A DNA stretch of 64,000 nt from Bacillota bacterium (GTDB lineage Bacteria > Bacillota > Clostridia > Christensenellales > SZUA-584). Below, piece by piece: positions 52,330-60,668 of this stretch (its first letter is position 1; each line of letters begins with the position of its first letter). The translations under genes and the position numbers were made by a program. The notes beneath the pieces are model-generated. The model saw only the letters and a program-made list of their open reading frames with translations. It did no database searches and had not been told where the DNA came from. The DNA lies in the NCBI GenBank assembly GCA_023460085.1, contig JAEWRI010000046.1, positions 124,001 to 188,000 on the forward strand, written 5' to 3'.

Positions 52330-53517
52330 TCAGATTAAATAGTTTTCAGCCCCGATGATTTCTTGGTTTTTAAAGTAGTACCGGGGCACCCTTTTAGCCA
52401 CCATGCACAGCACCTCGTAACTGATGGTCCCCAGCTGCCGTGCGACATCGTCTGCCGTTATGCGGCTGCCGCCCTGCGCGCCAAACAGCACCACCTCATC
52501 CCCGACCGAGACATTGCCGGGCAGCTCCGTAATGTCCGCCATGCACTGATCCATGCATATCCGTCCAATCACGGGAGCACAACGGCCTCCGATGAGTACC
52601 GCGGCCTTGCCCGACAGCATCCGGCTGAAGCCGTCCGCATACCCCACCGGCAGCGTGGCAATCCTGCTTTTCCTCGCGGTTCGGAAAGTTCTTCCGTAGC
52701 TGACGCATACATCCCCGTCTGCATCGTTCACCCGTATTACCTCGGTCTTCAGCGCCATGACCGGCCGGAGCGATATCCTGCCTGCCAAATCGCCGTCTTC
52801 ACCCGACGGAGAATACCCGTAGAGCGATATCCCGGGGCGGATCATATCCAAATGCATTTCACCATAATGAATGGCGGCAGCGCTGTTGCAGACGTGCTTA
52901 TGCGGAATTTCTATCCCCATCCGTCCGCATTGCTGCGCAACGTGCATGAACCGTTCGAACTGCATCCGCGTATAGCCCGTATCCGGTTCGTCCGCCGAAG
53001 CGAAATGTGTGAAAGCCCCGTCAATCGCCAGCCCCCGCATTGACGAAATCGCGCCAATGCTTTTCGCGGCGGTATTCCAGCTGAAACCCACGCGTGTCAT
53101 ACCGGTGTCTATCTTGATATGTACCTTTGCCGTCTTTCCTCTTTTCAGTGCCGTTTCGGAAAGCGCAAGCGCCGTATCCTCCTGGTATACCGTGGACAGG
53201 ATATCGTACCGTACAATTTCTTCGTGCCTGTCAGGCGTCACATAGCTGAGCACCAGTATGGGAGCCGTGATATCCGCCGCCCTAAGCTCAATCGCTTCAT
53301 CCAGCGTCGCGACAGCCAGGTAATCCGCGCCTGCCTCCACCAGCGTCCGCGCGGTGGTGACCGCTCCGTGCCCGTATGCGTTCGCTTTTACGACCGCCAT
53401 GATTTTAACCCGTTCTGCACGCCCTGTGGTTTTGGTTATCCTGACAAATTCATTGAAGTTGTGTACAAGGCTATCGAGGTCTACTTCGGCCCAGGTTCTG
53501 TTCAGCTTGTACTTCAT
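52330..53517 (-). CDS. alr: Alanine racemase
   Basis: A 395-residue PLP-dependent alanine racemase. The PLP lysine is K44 in AVVKANAYGHG, the catalytic tyrosine lies in VCVSYGRTFR, and the C-terminal beta domain has IGRICMDQCMADIT. It interconverts D- and L-alanine in the cytoplasm. It may serve cell-wall synthesis, but placement just ahead of ord, ortA and ortB, with ald at the other end, suggests that it converts D-alanine from ornithine fermentation to L-alanine. The start at 53517 follows GGAAGG. Confidence 0.93.
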   Translation of the reverse strand: MKYKLNRTWAEVDLDSLVHNFNEFVRITKTTGRAERVKIMAVVKANAYGHGAVTTARTLVEAGADYLAVATLDEAIELRAADITAPILVLSYVTPDRHEEIVRYDILSTVYQEDTALALSETALKRGKTAKVHIKIDTGMTRVGFSWNTAAKSIGAISSMRGLAIDGAFTHFASADEPDTGYTRMQFERFMHVAQQCGRMGIEIPHKHVCNSAAAIHYGEMHLDMIRPGISLYGYSPSGEDGDLAGRISLRPVMALKTEVIRVNDADGDVCVSYGRTFRTARKSRIATLPVGYADGFSRMLSGKAAVLIGGRCAPVIGRICMDQCMADITELPGNVSVGDEVVLFGAQGGSRITADDVARQLGTISYEVLCMVAKRVPRYYFKNQEIIGAENYLI

Positions 53518-53815
53518 TCGTCTGCCTTCCTTCAGGCCTGCCGCACCAACTGCCGTATTCCGCCGCGTGGTTTTCAGGCGCAATTCCATTCAAAAAGCGA
53601 TAAAGAATGGGACATTGTAATGGAAATCTCAATAAGACAAGGACTTAACATGATCATACCCCAATCACAATAAGCCCTCCTGACTGTTCTAATACTATCA
53701 TATTGCCCCTGTGAAATCGTTAGTCGCGGATTAAAACAACGGTCTGTGTATTTGTTTAAAAAACCAAAATAGCATGCTGATTATCGGTATGTTTTCCGGC
53801 GGCTTCCGGTTGCGC
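53518..53815. other. Intergenic stretch upstream of alr
   Basis: About 300 bases that must hold the promoter of alr and possibly of the ornithine cluster (a TATGAT-like box is near 53652 on the minus strand, without a good -35) and the start of the RNA candidate at 53823. No gene is supportable. Confidence 0.35.
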
Positions 53816-53822
53816 AAATGCC

Positions 53823-53965
53823 CCCAGCTCCATATAAAAGAATGGAGTACCGCTTTGAACCCAAAGCTGGGCCAACAACTGAAAGTGGCCCCGGCAGTCA
53901 TCCGGAACCACTTTGGTGCTTATACTTCCAGCAGCCCCTAAAATCACGGGCTGCTTCGGTTTTTA
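53823..53965 (+). ncRNA. Structured small RNA candidate with its own terminator
   Basis: Three hairpins follow one another on the plus strand. First, CCCAGC (53823-53828) with GCTGGG (53866-53871), enclosing TCCAT/ATGGA. Second, AAAGTGG (53882-53888) with CCACTTT (53908-53914), enclosing CCGG/CCGG. Third, a terminator GCAGCCC/GGGCTGC with a T-run. There is no open gene downstream on this strand, so it looks like a stand-alone RNA, not a riboswitch. The 5' end and promoter are not clear, and the family is not recognised. Confidence 0.5.
53931..53965 (+). terminator. Rho-independent terminator (plus strand)
   Basis: GCAGCCC (53931-53937) pairs with GGGCTGC (53948-53954), 10-base loop, followed by TTCGGTTTTT. 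No plus-strand gene ends nearby, which supports a small RNA upstream of it. Confidence 0.75.
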
Positions 53966-54015
53966 GCCGGGGGAGAGCTTTTCTGGCGCTGATATTGCGA
54001 CATTTTCCTCTGGGA

Positions 54016-55197
54016 CTACAGCGTCTCCACGATGGAGGATACGCCCATTCCGCCGCCCACGCAAAGCGTTGCGAGACCGCGCTTGCCGCCGCGGTTTTTC
54101 AGCGCGTACAGCAGCGTAACGAGTATGCGGCAGCCCGAAGCGCCAATGGGATGCCCCAGAGCAATCGCGCCTCCGTTCACATTCACCCTGGCCATGTCCC
54201 AGCCCAGCTCTCTGCCGACCGCTATGCTTTGAGCGGCAAAAGCTTCGTTTGCCTCGATAAGGTCTATATCGGCAATGGACAGCGCCGCTTTTTCCAGCGC
54301 CTTTCTGGTGGCAGATACCGGACCGATGCCCATCACCGCAGGATCCACGCCCGCCGAAGCGCCTGCCACAAACCTCGCCAACGGCTTTATGCCCAGCGCC
54401 CTGGCTTTCTCCGCGCTCATCACCACGATGGCAGCTGCTCCGTCGTTAATCCCCGAAGCGTTTGCCGCCGTCACGGTGCCGTCCGGCTTGAACGCAGGCT
54501 TCAATTTGGAGAGCCCTTCCACCGTCACGCCCTGACGCGGAAATTCGTCCGAATTAAAATCAATAGTTTCTTTCCTATTCTTAATTGGGACAGAAACGAT
54601 TTCCGCCGCAAATCTGCCCTCATTTTGCGCCGTTTCACATTTCTGCTGGCTCGCAGCCGCAAACGCATCCTGCATCTCCCGCGTGATGCCGTATTTTTCA
54701 GCGATATTCTCCGCCGTAATGCCCATGTGATAGTTATGGAACGCATCCCACAGGCCGTCGTTTACCATGGTATCCACGACGGCACCGTTGTTCATGCGAT
54801 AGCCGAAGCGCGCATTCGGCAGCGCGTAAGCTGCCGCGCTCATATTCTCCATACCGCCTGCAATCACCACTTCCGCATCGCCCGCCGCTATCAGCGCCGC
54901 GGCCATGTTCACCGCCTTCAGGCCGGAGCCGCACACGTTGTTGATCGTAAGCGCGGGCACCTCTGTGGAAAGCCCGGCCTTCACTGCCGCCTGCCGCGCC
55001 ACGTTCTGTCCGAGCGCCGCCTGAAGAACGCAGCCCATCAGCACTTCGTCCACATCGCCCGCCGCTATCCCCGCGCGGGATATCGCTTCCCGGATCACGA
55101 CAGCGCCCAGATCGGCCGCGGGGATGTCCGCAAGCGCTCCGCCGAATTTTCCGATAGCCGTGCGGCAGGCCCCTGCCAGTACAACTTCCCGGCTCAT
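54016..55197 (-). CDS. Acetyl-CoA acetyltransferase (thiolase)
   Basis: A 393-residue thiolase that splits acetoacetyl-CoA with CoA into two acetyl-CoA, or runs in reverse. Catalytic residues are C89 in NNVCGSGLKA, His in GGAIALGHPIGASG and Cys in LCVGGGMG. I choose the ATG at 55197 because GGAGG lies 7 bases upstream; a GTG two codons earlier overlaps the stop of the preceding gene. It is the last gene of the long operon, so it would finish the breakdown of acetoacetyl-CoA made by the CoA transferase next to it. Confidence 0.94.
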   Translation of the reverse strand: MSREVVLAGACRTAIGKFGGALADIPAADLGAVVIREAISRAGIAAGDVDEVLMGCVLQAALGQNVARQAAVKAGLSTEVPALTINNVCGSGLKAVNMAAALIAAGDAEVVIAGGMENMSAAAYALPNARFGYRMNNGAVVDTMVNDGLWDAFHNYHMGITAENIAEKYGITREMQDAFAAASQQKCETAQNEGRFAAEIVSVPIKNRKETIDFNSDEFPRQGVTVEGLSKLKPAFKPDGTVTAANASGINDGAAAIVVMSAEKARALGIKPLARFVAGASAGVDPAVMGIGPVSATRKALEKAALSIADIDLIEANEAFAAQSIAVGRELGWDMARVNVNGGAIALGHPIGASGCRILVTLLYALKNRGGKRGLATLCVGGGMGVSSIVETL

Positions 55198-55199
55198 AC

Positions 55200-55856
55200 T
55201 CACGCCTCCATTTCCATGACCGTCAGGTCTTCCGAAATAAGCAGCTCCGCGCCCGTTGCCGCCTGCACCTGCTCCACGGTATATCCCGGCGCAATCTCAG
55301 TCAGCACAAGCCCTTGGTCCTTTACTTCCATCACACCCATCTCCGTGACGATCATATCCACCACGTTGACCGCCGTCAGCGGGAAGGTGCATTCCTTCAA
55401 TATCTTGTGGTTTCCCTTGGCCGTATGCTCCATCGCGATGATCACCCTCTTCGCGCCCACCACAAGATCCATCGCACCGCCCATGCCGGAAAGCATCTTT
55501 CCCGGTACCATCCAGCTTGCGAGGCTGCCGCGCTCATCCACCTGCAACGCGCCCAGCACGGTCAGATCCACATGCCCTCCACGGATAATGCCGAACGACG
55601 TGGCGCTGTCGAAGAACGACGCGCCGGGTACCACGGTGATGGGAAAGCCGCCCGCGTTGGTAACGCTGCGATCCTCCTGGCCCGGCTCCGGAGTGGGGCC
55701 GGAACCCAGCACACCGTTTTCTGACTGGAATATGACCTCGATGCCCTCGGGCAGGTGGTTGGCCACCAGCGTCGGGATGCCGATGCCCAGATTGACCACC
55801 GCGCCGTGCCTGAGTTCCTTTGCCACACGCTTTGCGATTACGCTCTTATTGTCCAT
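55200..55856 (-). CDS. atoA: Acyl/3-oxoacid CoA-transferase, subunit B
   Basis: A 218-residue CoA-transferase subunit. The catalytic glutamate is E46 in FQSENGVLG. LGIGIPTLVANHLPEG and GGHVDLTVLGALQVDERG are typical, and the ending GAELLISEDL fits. With subunit A it moves CoA from acetyl- or succinyl-CoA to acetoacetate or a similar acid. GGAGG precedes the ATG. Gene order A-B-thiolase resembles the ato operon. Confidence 0.9.
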   Translation of the reverse strand: MDNKSVIAKRVAKELRHGAVVNLGIGIPTLVANHLPEGIEVIFQSENGVLGSGPTPEPGQEDRSVTNAGGFPITVVPGASFFDSATSFGIIRGGHVDLTVLGALQVDERGSLASWMVPGKMLSGMGGAMDLVVGAKRVIIAMEHTAKGNHKILKECTFPLTAVNVVDMIVTEMGVMEVKDQGLVLTEIAPGYTVEQVQAATGAELLISEDLTVMEMEA

Positions 55857-55857
55857 T

Positions 55858-56514
55858 TCACACCTCCGAAGGGACTACGGCGTCGACGAAAATGCCCGGT
55901 ACGGTAACCATCTCCGGGTCAATCTCACCCACCTCTACGATCTTCTCCGCTTCCGCAATCACGTGATCCGCTGCGCGCGCCATAATGGCACCAAAGTTCT
56001 TCGCGGTGCCCTTCATGAAGCAATTGCCGGATTTGTCCGCAACGGCAGCCTTGATCAGCGCCACATTGCCGCGCATGCCCATCTCCAGCAGATACTCCAC
56101 GCCGTCAAAGGTGCGCTTTTCCTTGCCTTCCTCCACGACGGTCCCCACGCCCACCGGCGTATAAAATGCCTTGATGCCCGCGCCGCCCGCGCGCAGCTTT
56201 TCGGCCAGCGTCCCCTGCGGCCACAGTGTGACGCTCGCCGGGTCATTGAACATCATCTTGCCCGTCATGGGGTTCGCGCCCACATAAGAACCATGCACTT
56301 TCTTAACCCGGCCCGCGGCCTGCATCTTGTACATATTGCTCTCTGCCGTTCCCAAATCGTTCGAGACGACGGTCAGATCCTTCGCTCCGCTCTCTTCAAA
56401 CAGCTTCCCAATCAGCGTTTCCGGGCTGCCTGCCCATAAAAATCCGCCCACAAGTAAGGTATCGCCGTCGCGTATGGCTTTGATTGCTTCGGCGGCAGTG
56501 GTAACTTTATTCAT
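55858..56514 (-). CDS. atoD: Acyl/3-oxoacid CoA-transferase, subunit A
   Basis: A 218-residue subunit with LLVGGFLWAGSPETLI (CoA-binding glycine region), LTVVSNDLGTAESNMY, and RGNVALIKAAVADKSGNCF followed by the stretch GTAKNFGAIMARAADHVIAEA. It partners the B subunit, whose start lies one base after this stop. GGGAGAC precedes the ATG. A transferase for acetoacetate is favoured by the thiolase next to it and by the HMG-CoA lyase-like gene upstream. Confidence 0.9.
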   Translation of the reverse strand: MNKVTTAAEAIKAIRDGDTLLVGGFLWAGSPETLIGKLFEESGAKDLTVVSNDLGTAESNMYKMQAAGRVKKVHGSYVGANPMTGKMMFNDPASVTLWPQGTLAEKLRAGGAGIKAFYTPVGVGTVVEEGKEKRTFDGVEYLLEMGMRGNVALIKAAVADKSGNCFMKGTAKNFGAIMARAADHVIAEAEKIVEVGEIDPEMVTVPGIFVDAVVPSEV

Positions 56515-56558
56515 AGTCGGGGTCTCCCTTTTTTGTTTTATGGTTGAAATTCCAATGT

Positions 56559-56873
56559 TTATTTTATCGGCTTACAGTGGGCGCATTCTTCCGGAACCTG
56601 AATTTCGGTCAGGCGCGCGAGCCCCTGCATTTGCCTCAGAACGATGCCCTGCATACACCTTGGCAGGTGATCCTGATGCCCCCGATGGATGATGACGCAC
56701 TCTTTGCACTTGCCGTGCCAGCGGCAGGGGATCGTACAGGAACAATGATCCTTCACCTGCATCGCGTTCTCTACGAACTCTTTTTCCATCTGTTTCGCTT
56801 TGTCTATTTCGCCTTTTTCAAAAAGTGCTATCGTTTTTTTATATTCTGGATTATCGTCGATTACGAAGCCCAT
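56559..56873 (-). CDS. Small cysteine-rich protein (DUF6485-like)
   Basis: A 104-residue protein. The first 40 residues are charged and helical. The centre has a Cys/His-rich cluster HCSCTIPCRWHGKCKECVII followed by HRGHQDHLPRCM, and the end has ECAHC. The pattern CxCxxPCxxHGxCxxC, His, LPxC resembles the small DUF6485 proteins and probably binds zinc or an Fe-S cluster. It sits between the CoA transferase and the peptidase gene. Its function is not known, and whether it belongs to the pathway or is a passenger cannot be told. Confidence 0.6.
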   Translation of the reverse strand: MGFVIDDNPEYKKTIALFEKGEIDKAKQMEKEFVENAMQVKDHCSCTIPCRWHGKCKECVIIHRGHQDHLPRCMQGIVLRQMQGLARLTEIQVPEECAHCKPIK

Positions 56874-56921
56874 TCGGATTACCGCCCTTCAGATATTGTG
56901 TTCCGTCCCGTTCGCTTATGT

Positions 56922-58022
56922 TCACATCAGCAGATGAAGCACGAACTCTCCCGCTTTAACCAGCTGATCGATTTCGATGTACTCCTCGGTGCTGTGTACC
57001 TTGGCCATTCCGGTGCCTACGTTGACCGCGTTAACTCCGTTGCCGTACAGCCACGCAGCGTCACAGGGGCCGTAAGAAAGCCGGACATCCGGCGCAATGC
57101 CCATCTGCTCCAGCACCGCCGTTACCTCGGTCATCAGCGGCGAGTCCTCGCTTACATCGCACGCGCCCACCGTCTGGAATCCGGACGCTTCAAAGGACGC
57201 GCCGTACCGTTCGCACGCAATCCGTATCTTCTCTTTCGCGGCGTCGATATGCGCGTACATACGCTTTTCGTTAAAGCTGCGGAACTCCATATCAAATGAA
57301 GCCTTCTCCGCCACCACGTTGGTGCGCCCGGGTGAAATAAAGTTGCTGATGTTCATTACGCTGATATCGTCGACGCGGCCCACCTCTATGCTCGCTACGG
57401 CATCCGCCGCCGCCTTCAGCGCGTGGATGCCCAGCTCCGGCGATACGCCCGCGTGCGCTGCCTTTCCCGTAATGTTCACGGAAAGGAAGTAAAAGGCGGG
57501 CGTTCGGTTGATAATCATTCCCACATCTCCGGCGTCCAGCACCAGCCCCTGCCTGCTCTTGATTTTGGAATAGTCCGCAAACTTCGCACCAAGCATGCCT
57601 ATCTCCTCACATACCGTGAAGAGCAGCTCCACGGTACGTTTCGGCGCCCTGCCCTGCTCCTTCAGCAGGCTTACCGCCTCCAATATTGCCGCCATCGCGG
57701 ATTTGTCGTCGGCGCCGAGTATCGTATCTCCCGCCGACCGGATGACGTTCCCGTCAATCACGGGGTTGACGCCTTCGCCCGGCGGCACCGTATCCATATG
57801 GGCGCACAGCAGCAGCGGTTCAGCGTCCCCGCCTTCCATGCGCGCATAAATGTTCCACCCGTTGGAACCGCACTTCTCCCCCACCTCGTCGCGTTCTACG
57901 TGGAATCCGAGCCCGCGGAGCTCCTCCTCCATCAGCAGGCACATCTCCCGCTCGTTTTTCGATTCGCTGCCGCACCGCACATACCGCATAAAGCGCTGCA
58001 CGATGCTGTCGGCATTGATCAT
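56922..58022 (-). CDS. M20-family peptidase (PepT-like)
   Basis: A 366-residue metallopeptidase related to peptidase T. Metal and catalytic residues are visible: CAHMDTVPPG (His, Asp), LGADDKSAMAAILE (bridging Asp), TVCEEIGMLGAK (catalytic Glu then metal Glu), VLDAGDVG, and MAKVHSTEEYIEI (His) near the end. The dimerisation domain lies in between. It would cut a small peptide or an N-acyl bond. I choose the ATG at 58022, which has AAGG 8 bases upstream. Its presence with a second M20 enzyme in this operon suggests that the substrate is delivered as an amide or peptide conjugate. Confidence 0.85.
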   Translation of the reverse strand: MINADSIVQRFMRYVRCGSESKNEREMCLLMEEELRGLGFHVERDEVGEKCGSNGWNIYARMEGGDAEPLLLCAHMDTVPPGEGVNPVIDGNVIRSAGDTILGADDKSAMAAILEAVSLLKEQGRAPKRTVELLFTVCEEIGMLGAKFADYSKIKSRQGLVLDAGDVGMIINRTPAFYFLSVNITGKAAHAGVSPELGIHALKAAADAVASIEVGRVDDISVMNISNFISPGRTNVVAEKASFDMEFRSFNEKRMYAHIDAAKEKIRIACERYGASFEASGFQTVGACDVSEDSPLMTEVTAVLEQMGIAPDVRLSYGPCDAAWLYGNGVNAVNVGTGMAKVHSTEEYIEIDQLVKAGEFVLHLLM

Positions 58023-58077
58023 GGCCATATCCTTCTCCAAATCTGTTTTTTGTTTTGTCTGAAGCCCGGGAGAACGG

Positions 58078-59193
58078 CTAAAGCGCTATCACCGTTTTAA
58101 ACAACTCCACGGCATTTTCCATGATGGAATCGGTGAAATCATAGTACGCGGTATGAAACGAGGGGATCCCTTCTCCGGCTCCGATAAACAACAGCGCGCC
58201 GCGCGTCAGTTTCTGATAGTGGCCGAAGTCCTCCGAACCGCGAAATACCTCCGGCAGCGTCATCACCGGGTAGCCCAGCGCTTGGGCGGCGGCGAACGCC
58301 TTGTCTACGCAGCCCGCATCGTTGACGGTTTCCGGAAAAACATCCTCGAACGAAAACGTGCAGCCCAGCCCATACTTCTCCGCCTGCTCCCGGCTCCGCT
58401 TTTCCAGCTCTGCCTGAAGCGCGTCAATCTCGCGCTCATGCTCGCCGCGCAGCGTCAGCAGCAGCCTGCCGCGGCTGGCCGCGGTGCCGAAAGCACGCTC
58501 GCCCGCCGCGAGCTGTATCACCGTGCACAGCACGATACCCGTGTAGCGCTCCGGCGCACTCAGCGCGGGAATGGCGCACACCACGTCTGCCAGCGCAAAA
58601 ACCGGGTTTTTCCCCAGCTCCGGCTGGCTCGCGTGCGTCGGTGTGCCAATCATTTCGATGATCATGCCGCGCGACGCGCAGTTGCTCACGCCGCGGCGCG
58701 CCAAGACCGTCCCCTCCGGCAGCCCCGGAAGGTTGTGGAACGCGTAGATTTCGTCAATTGCGTTTTCTGTAATGAATCCGCGCGCTTCATACGCGCCATC
58801 GCCGGTCTCCTCCGCGTGCTGAAACAGCAGGAAAACGTTCTTGTCGGGCTTCAGTCTGCCCAGTTCCAGCCCCAATCCGCACAGCGCGGCCGCGTGTCCG
58901 TCATGGCCGCACTTGTGGCTGACACCCGGGAACTTCGACTTATACGGCAAATCACACAGCTCTTCGATGGGCAGTGCGTCAAAATCGGCGCGGAAGGCAA
59001 TATTGGCCTTGCCCTCCCCTGCACGGTATGCGGCCCAAAACCATTTTCCCTCGTCGTGCAGCTCCAGCTCCGTATGTTCCTTAAGGAATGCCATCAGCCT
59101 TCCCTTCGTCCACGTCTCGTGGTTGGAAAGCTCGGGATGGCTGTGCAGCTCATGCCTCAGCACTTCAATCATTTCAAAGTTTTGTTTGTCCAA
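58078..59193 (-). CDS. M20D amidohydrolase (N-acyl amino acid/hippurate hydrolase-like)
   Basis: A 371-residue amidohydrolase. The start is rich in HELHSHPELSNHE, followed by FRADFDALPIEE, HKCGHDGHAAALCGLG (metal cysteine and histidines), FQHAEETGDGAYE (catalytic Glu) and FIGAGEGIPSFHTAYYDF (His). It removes an acyl group from N-acyl amino acids or cleaves related amides. A TTG at 59193 follows GGGGTGA and is my choice; a GTG three codons upstream overlaps that site. Located between the M20 peptidase and the HMG-CoA lyase-like gene. Confidence 0.85.
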   Translation of the reverse strand: MDKQNFEMIEVLRHELHSHPELSNHETWTKGRLMAFLKEHTELELHDEGKWFWAAYRAGEGKANIAFRADFDALPIEELCDLPYKSKFPGVSHKCGHDGHAAALCGLGLELGRLKPDKNVFLLFQHAEETGDGAYEARGFITENAIDEIYAFHNLPGLPEGTVLARRGVSNCASRGMIIEMIGTPTHASQPELGKNPVFALADVVCAIPALSAPERYTGIVLCTVIQLAAGERAFGTAASRGRLLLTLRGEHEREIDALQAELEKRSREQAEKYGLGCTFSFEDVFPETVNDAGCVDKAFAAAQALGYPVMTLPEVFRGSEDFGHYQKLTRGALLFIGAGEGIPSFHTAYYDFTDSIMENAVELFKTVIAL

Positions 59194-59227
59194 TCGGTTC
59201 ACCCCGTTTTAATATGGTTTTCGCACT

Positions 59228-60211
59228 TCAGGACTGCGGACGGTATTTGACCGAAGCCGTGAACGAGTGCAGCCGCCTGCCCAGTATCTTCTCCATATCC
59301 ATGCCCAGCCGACAGAGCGCGGCGTTGTCGATGCCGGTGCGGATACCCATGCCGTTTGTCATTGCCACGAAATCCTCACTGCTCACGAGTCCCGTCCGCC
59401 GGGAGTCGAAGTAGTAGTCGCCCGTTCCCTTGACCGGCACGCCGTCCACAAAGTTGGCCACCTGACCGCCGATGCCGCCCACGGCGCAGTCGAACACCGC
59501 GACGCCTGCCATCATTGCGGCATAGTAGCAGGCCATGCCCGCTCCCCGGATATCGTGGATATGCAGCGAGTGCTTTGCGGGATCCGGGTACCGTTCGAGC
59601 ACCACGGAGAAGTAGTTCATAATGTCGCGCGGCGTGGCGATCCCGTCCGTATCGGAATGCTCGATCTCGTCAAAGCCGATGCCAAACATCCTGTCGGCGA
59701 ACTCATAGGCGCGCTCTATGGGCACCTCGCCCTGCACGGGACACCCGAATATCGTGCCGATGTTGCCGACCACGCGCTTCACACCCGCGTCATGGAGCAT
59801 CGCCACGGTTTTCTCCGCTTCCGCGAACAGCTCCTCGTGCGTCCTGTTCATGTTCTTTCTGGCGTAGGCTTCGCTCGTGGCGATCTGCCCCGTGAGTACG
59901 CGGCCTATCGGCGCGCCCTCCTGAAGCTTTTTCACCGTGCGCTCCACCGCTTTCATGTTCAGCGCCAGCACGGTATATTCCACATCGTCTCTCCGGGGAA
60001 GCTCCAGCACCAGATGATCGATATCCTTGAACTGAGGCACATACTTTACATGGCTGAACGAACCCACCTCGATGCGGCGAAACCCCGCGTCTATCAGCTT
60101 GTTCGCGATATACAGTTTCGCTTCAAGCGGAACGAAATGTTCCTCGTTCTGCAAACCATCGCGCAGCGCCGTATCGATAATGTCGATGCGTTCGGGAAGC
60201 TTGTATTCCAT
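59228..60211 (-). CDS. HMG-CoA lyase-like DRE-TIM metalloenzyme lacking the usual catalytic Cys
   Basis: A 327-residue TIM-barrel enzyme. The DRE-type start is IIDTALRDGLQNEEHF (metal Asp D18), GFRRIEVGSFSHVKYVPQ matches HMG-CoA lyase, and HIHDIRGAG (H217, H219) gives metal ligands. The usual signature GGLGGCPYA, with the catalytic cysteine, reads GGIGGQVAN here (Q250). It would still be expected to cleave or form a C-C bond, but the loss makes classic HMG-CoA lysis uncertain. AAAGGAG precedes the ATG. Encoded next to aconitase X and HMG-CoA reductase, it probably acts on a C6 branched CoA ester or acid. Confidence 0.75.
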   Translation of the reverse strand: MEYKLPERIDIIDTALRDGLQNEEHFVPLEAKLYIANKLIDAGFRRIEVGSFSHVKYVPQFKDIDHLVLELPRRDDVEYTVLALNMKAVERTVKKLQEGAPIGRVLTGQIATSEAYARKNMNRTHEELFAEAEKTVAMLHDAGVKRVVGNIGTIFGCPVQGEVPIERAYEFADRMFGIGFDEIEHSDTDGIATPRDIMNYFSVVLERYPDPAKHSLHIHDIRGAGMACYYAAMMAGVAVFDCAVGGIGGQVANFVDGVPVKGTGDYYFDSRRTGLVSSEDFVAMTNGMGIRTGIDNAALCRLGMDMEKILGRRLHSFTASVKYRPQS

Positions 60212-60242
60212 AGCCTGACTCCTTTGCCTTAAGGCAGTTCTC

Positions 60243-60668
60243 TCAGCCGAGAATCTCCACGGTTCCCGCCTGCGGATTCACGCGAAGCCGGTCTCCGGTT
60301 TTAACAGCTTTGGTGATGTCGCAGTCGAAAGCGTCCATCATGGGCAAATCGCGGTCGTAGAATTTCTTCGCGAGCACGCCGCCCGTCACGGTGATGATCT
60401 CGCTCGCGTTGAACAGTATCGCCTTGGGCGCGCACCCGGTGCGCGCGAGCTCCAGAATGATCGCCGCGCCCACGGTGGATCCCCGGCCTTCGGGGTAGAC
60501 CAGTATCTTATCCTTGATGTTTTTTTCGTAGAGGTCATGCCACCGGTCAATCACCACGCCGGTGCCGGGGTTGACACCGCCGAAGAAGCCAAAGGGCATG
60601 GCCGAAACCAGCGCTTCTCCTTCGACAACCGCACCCTCTACCACCGTACGTCCCTTGCAGATGCTCAT
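60243..60668 (-). CDS. Aconitase X swivel-domain subunit (small)
   Basis: A 141-residue AcnX small subunit (DUF126, swivelling domain). It starts MSICKGRTVVEGAVVEGEAL and has FGFFGGVNPGTGVVIDRWHD, ILVYPEGRGSTVGAAIILEL and ARTGCAPKAILFNASEIITV, typical of the family. It closes the active site of the large subunit. GGAAAGGAG precedes the ATG, which overlaps the large-subunit stop by four bases. The family includes hydroxyproline dehydratases and archaeal phosphomevalonate dehydratase. Confidence 0.87.
   Translation of the reverse strand: MSICKGRTVVEGAVVEGEALVSAMPFGFFGGVNPGTGVVIDRWHDLYEKNIKDKILVYPEGRGSTVGAAIILELARTGCAPKAILFNASEIITVTGGVLAKKFYDRDLPMMDAFDCDITKAVKTGDRLRVNPQAGTVEILG

Noticed and set aside
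53818..56439. An 873-residue open frame on the plus strand
   Set aside because: It lies antisense to the thiolase and CoA-transferase genes, which have clear catalytic motifs and ribosome sites. The product is Arg/His-rich and without recognisable domains, as expected for a GC-driven shadow frame.
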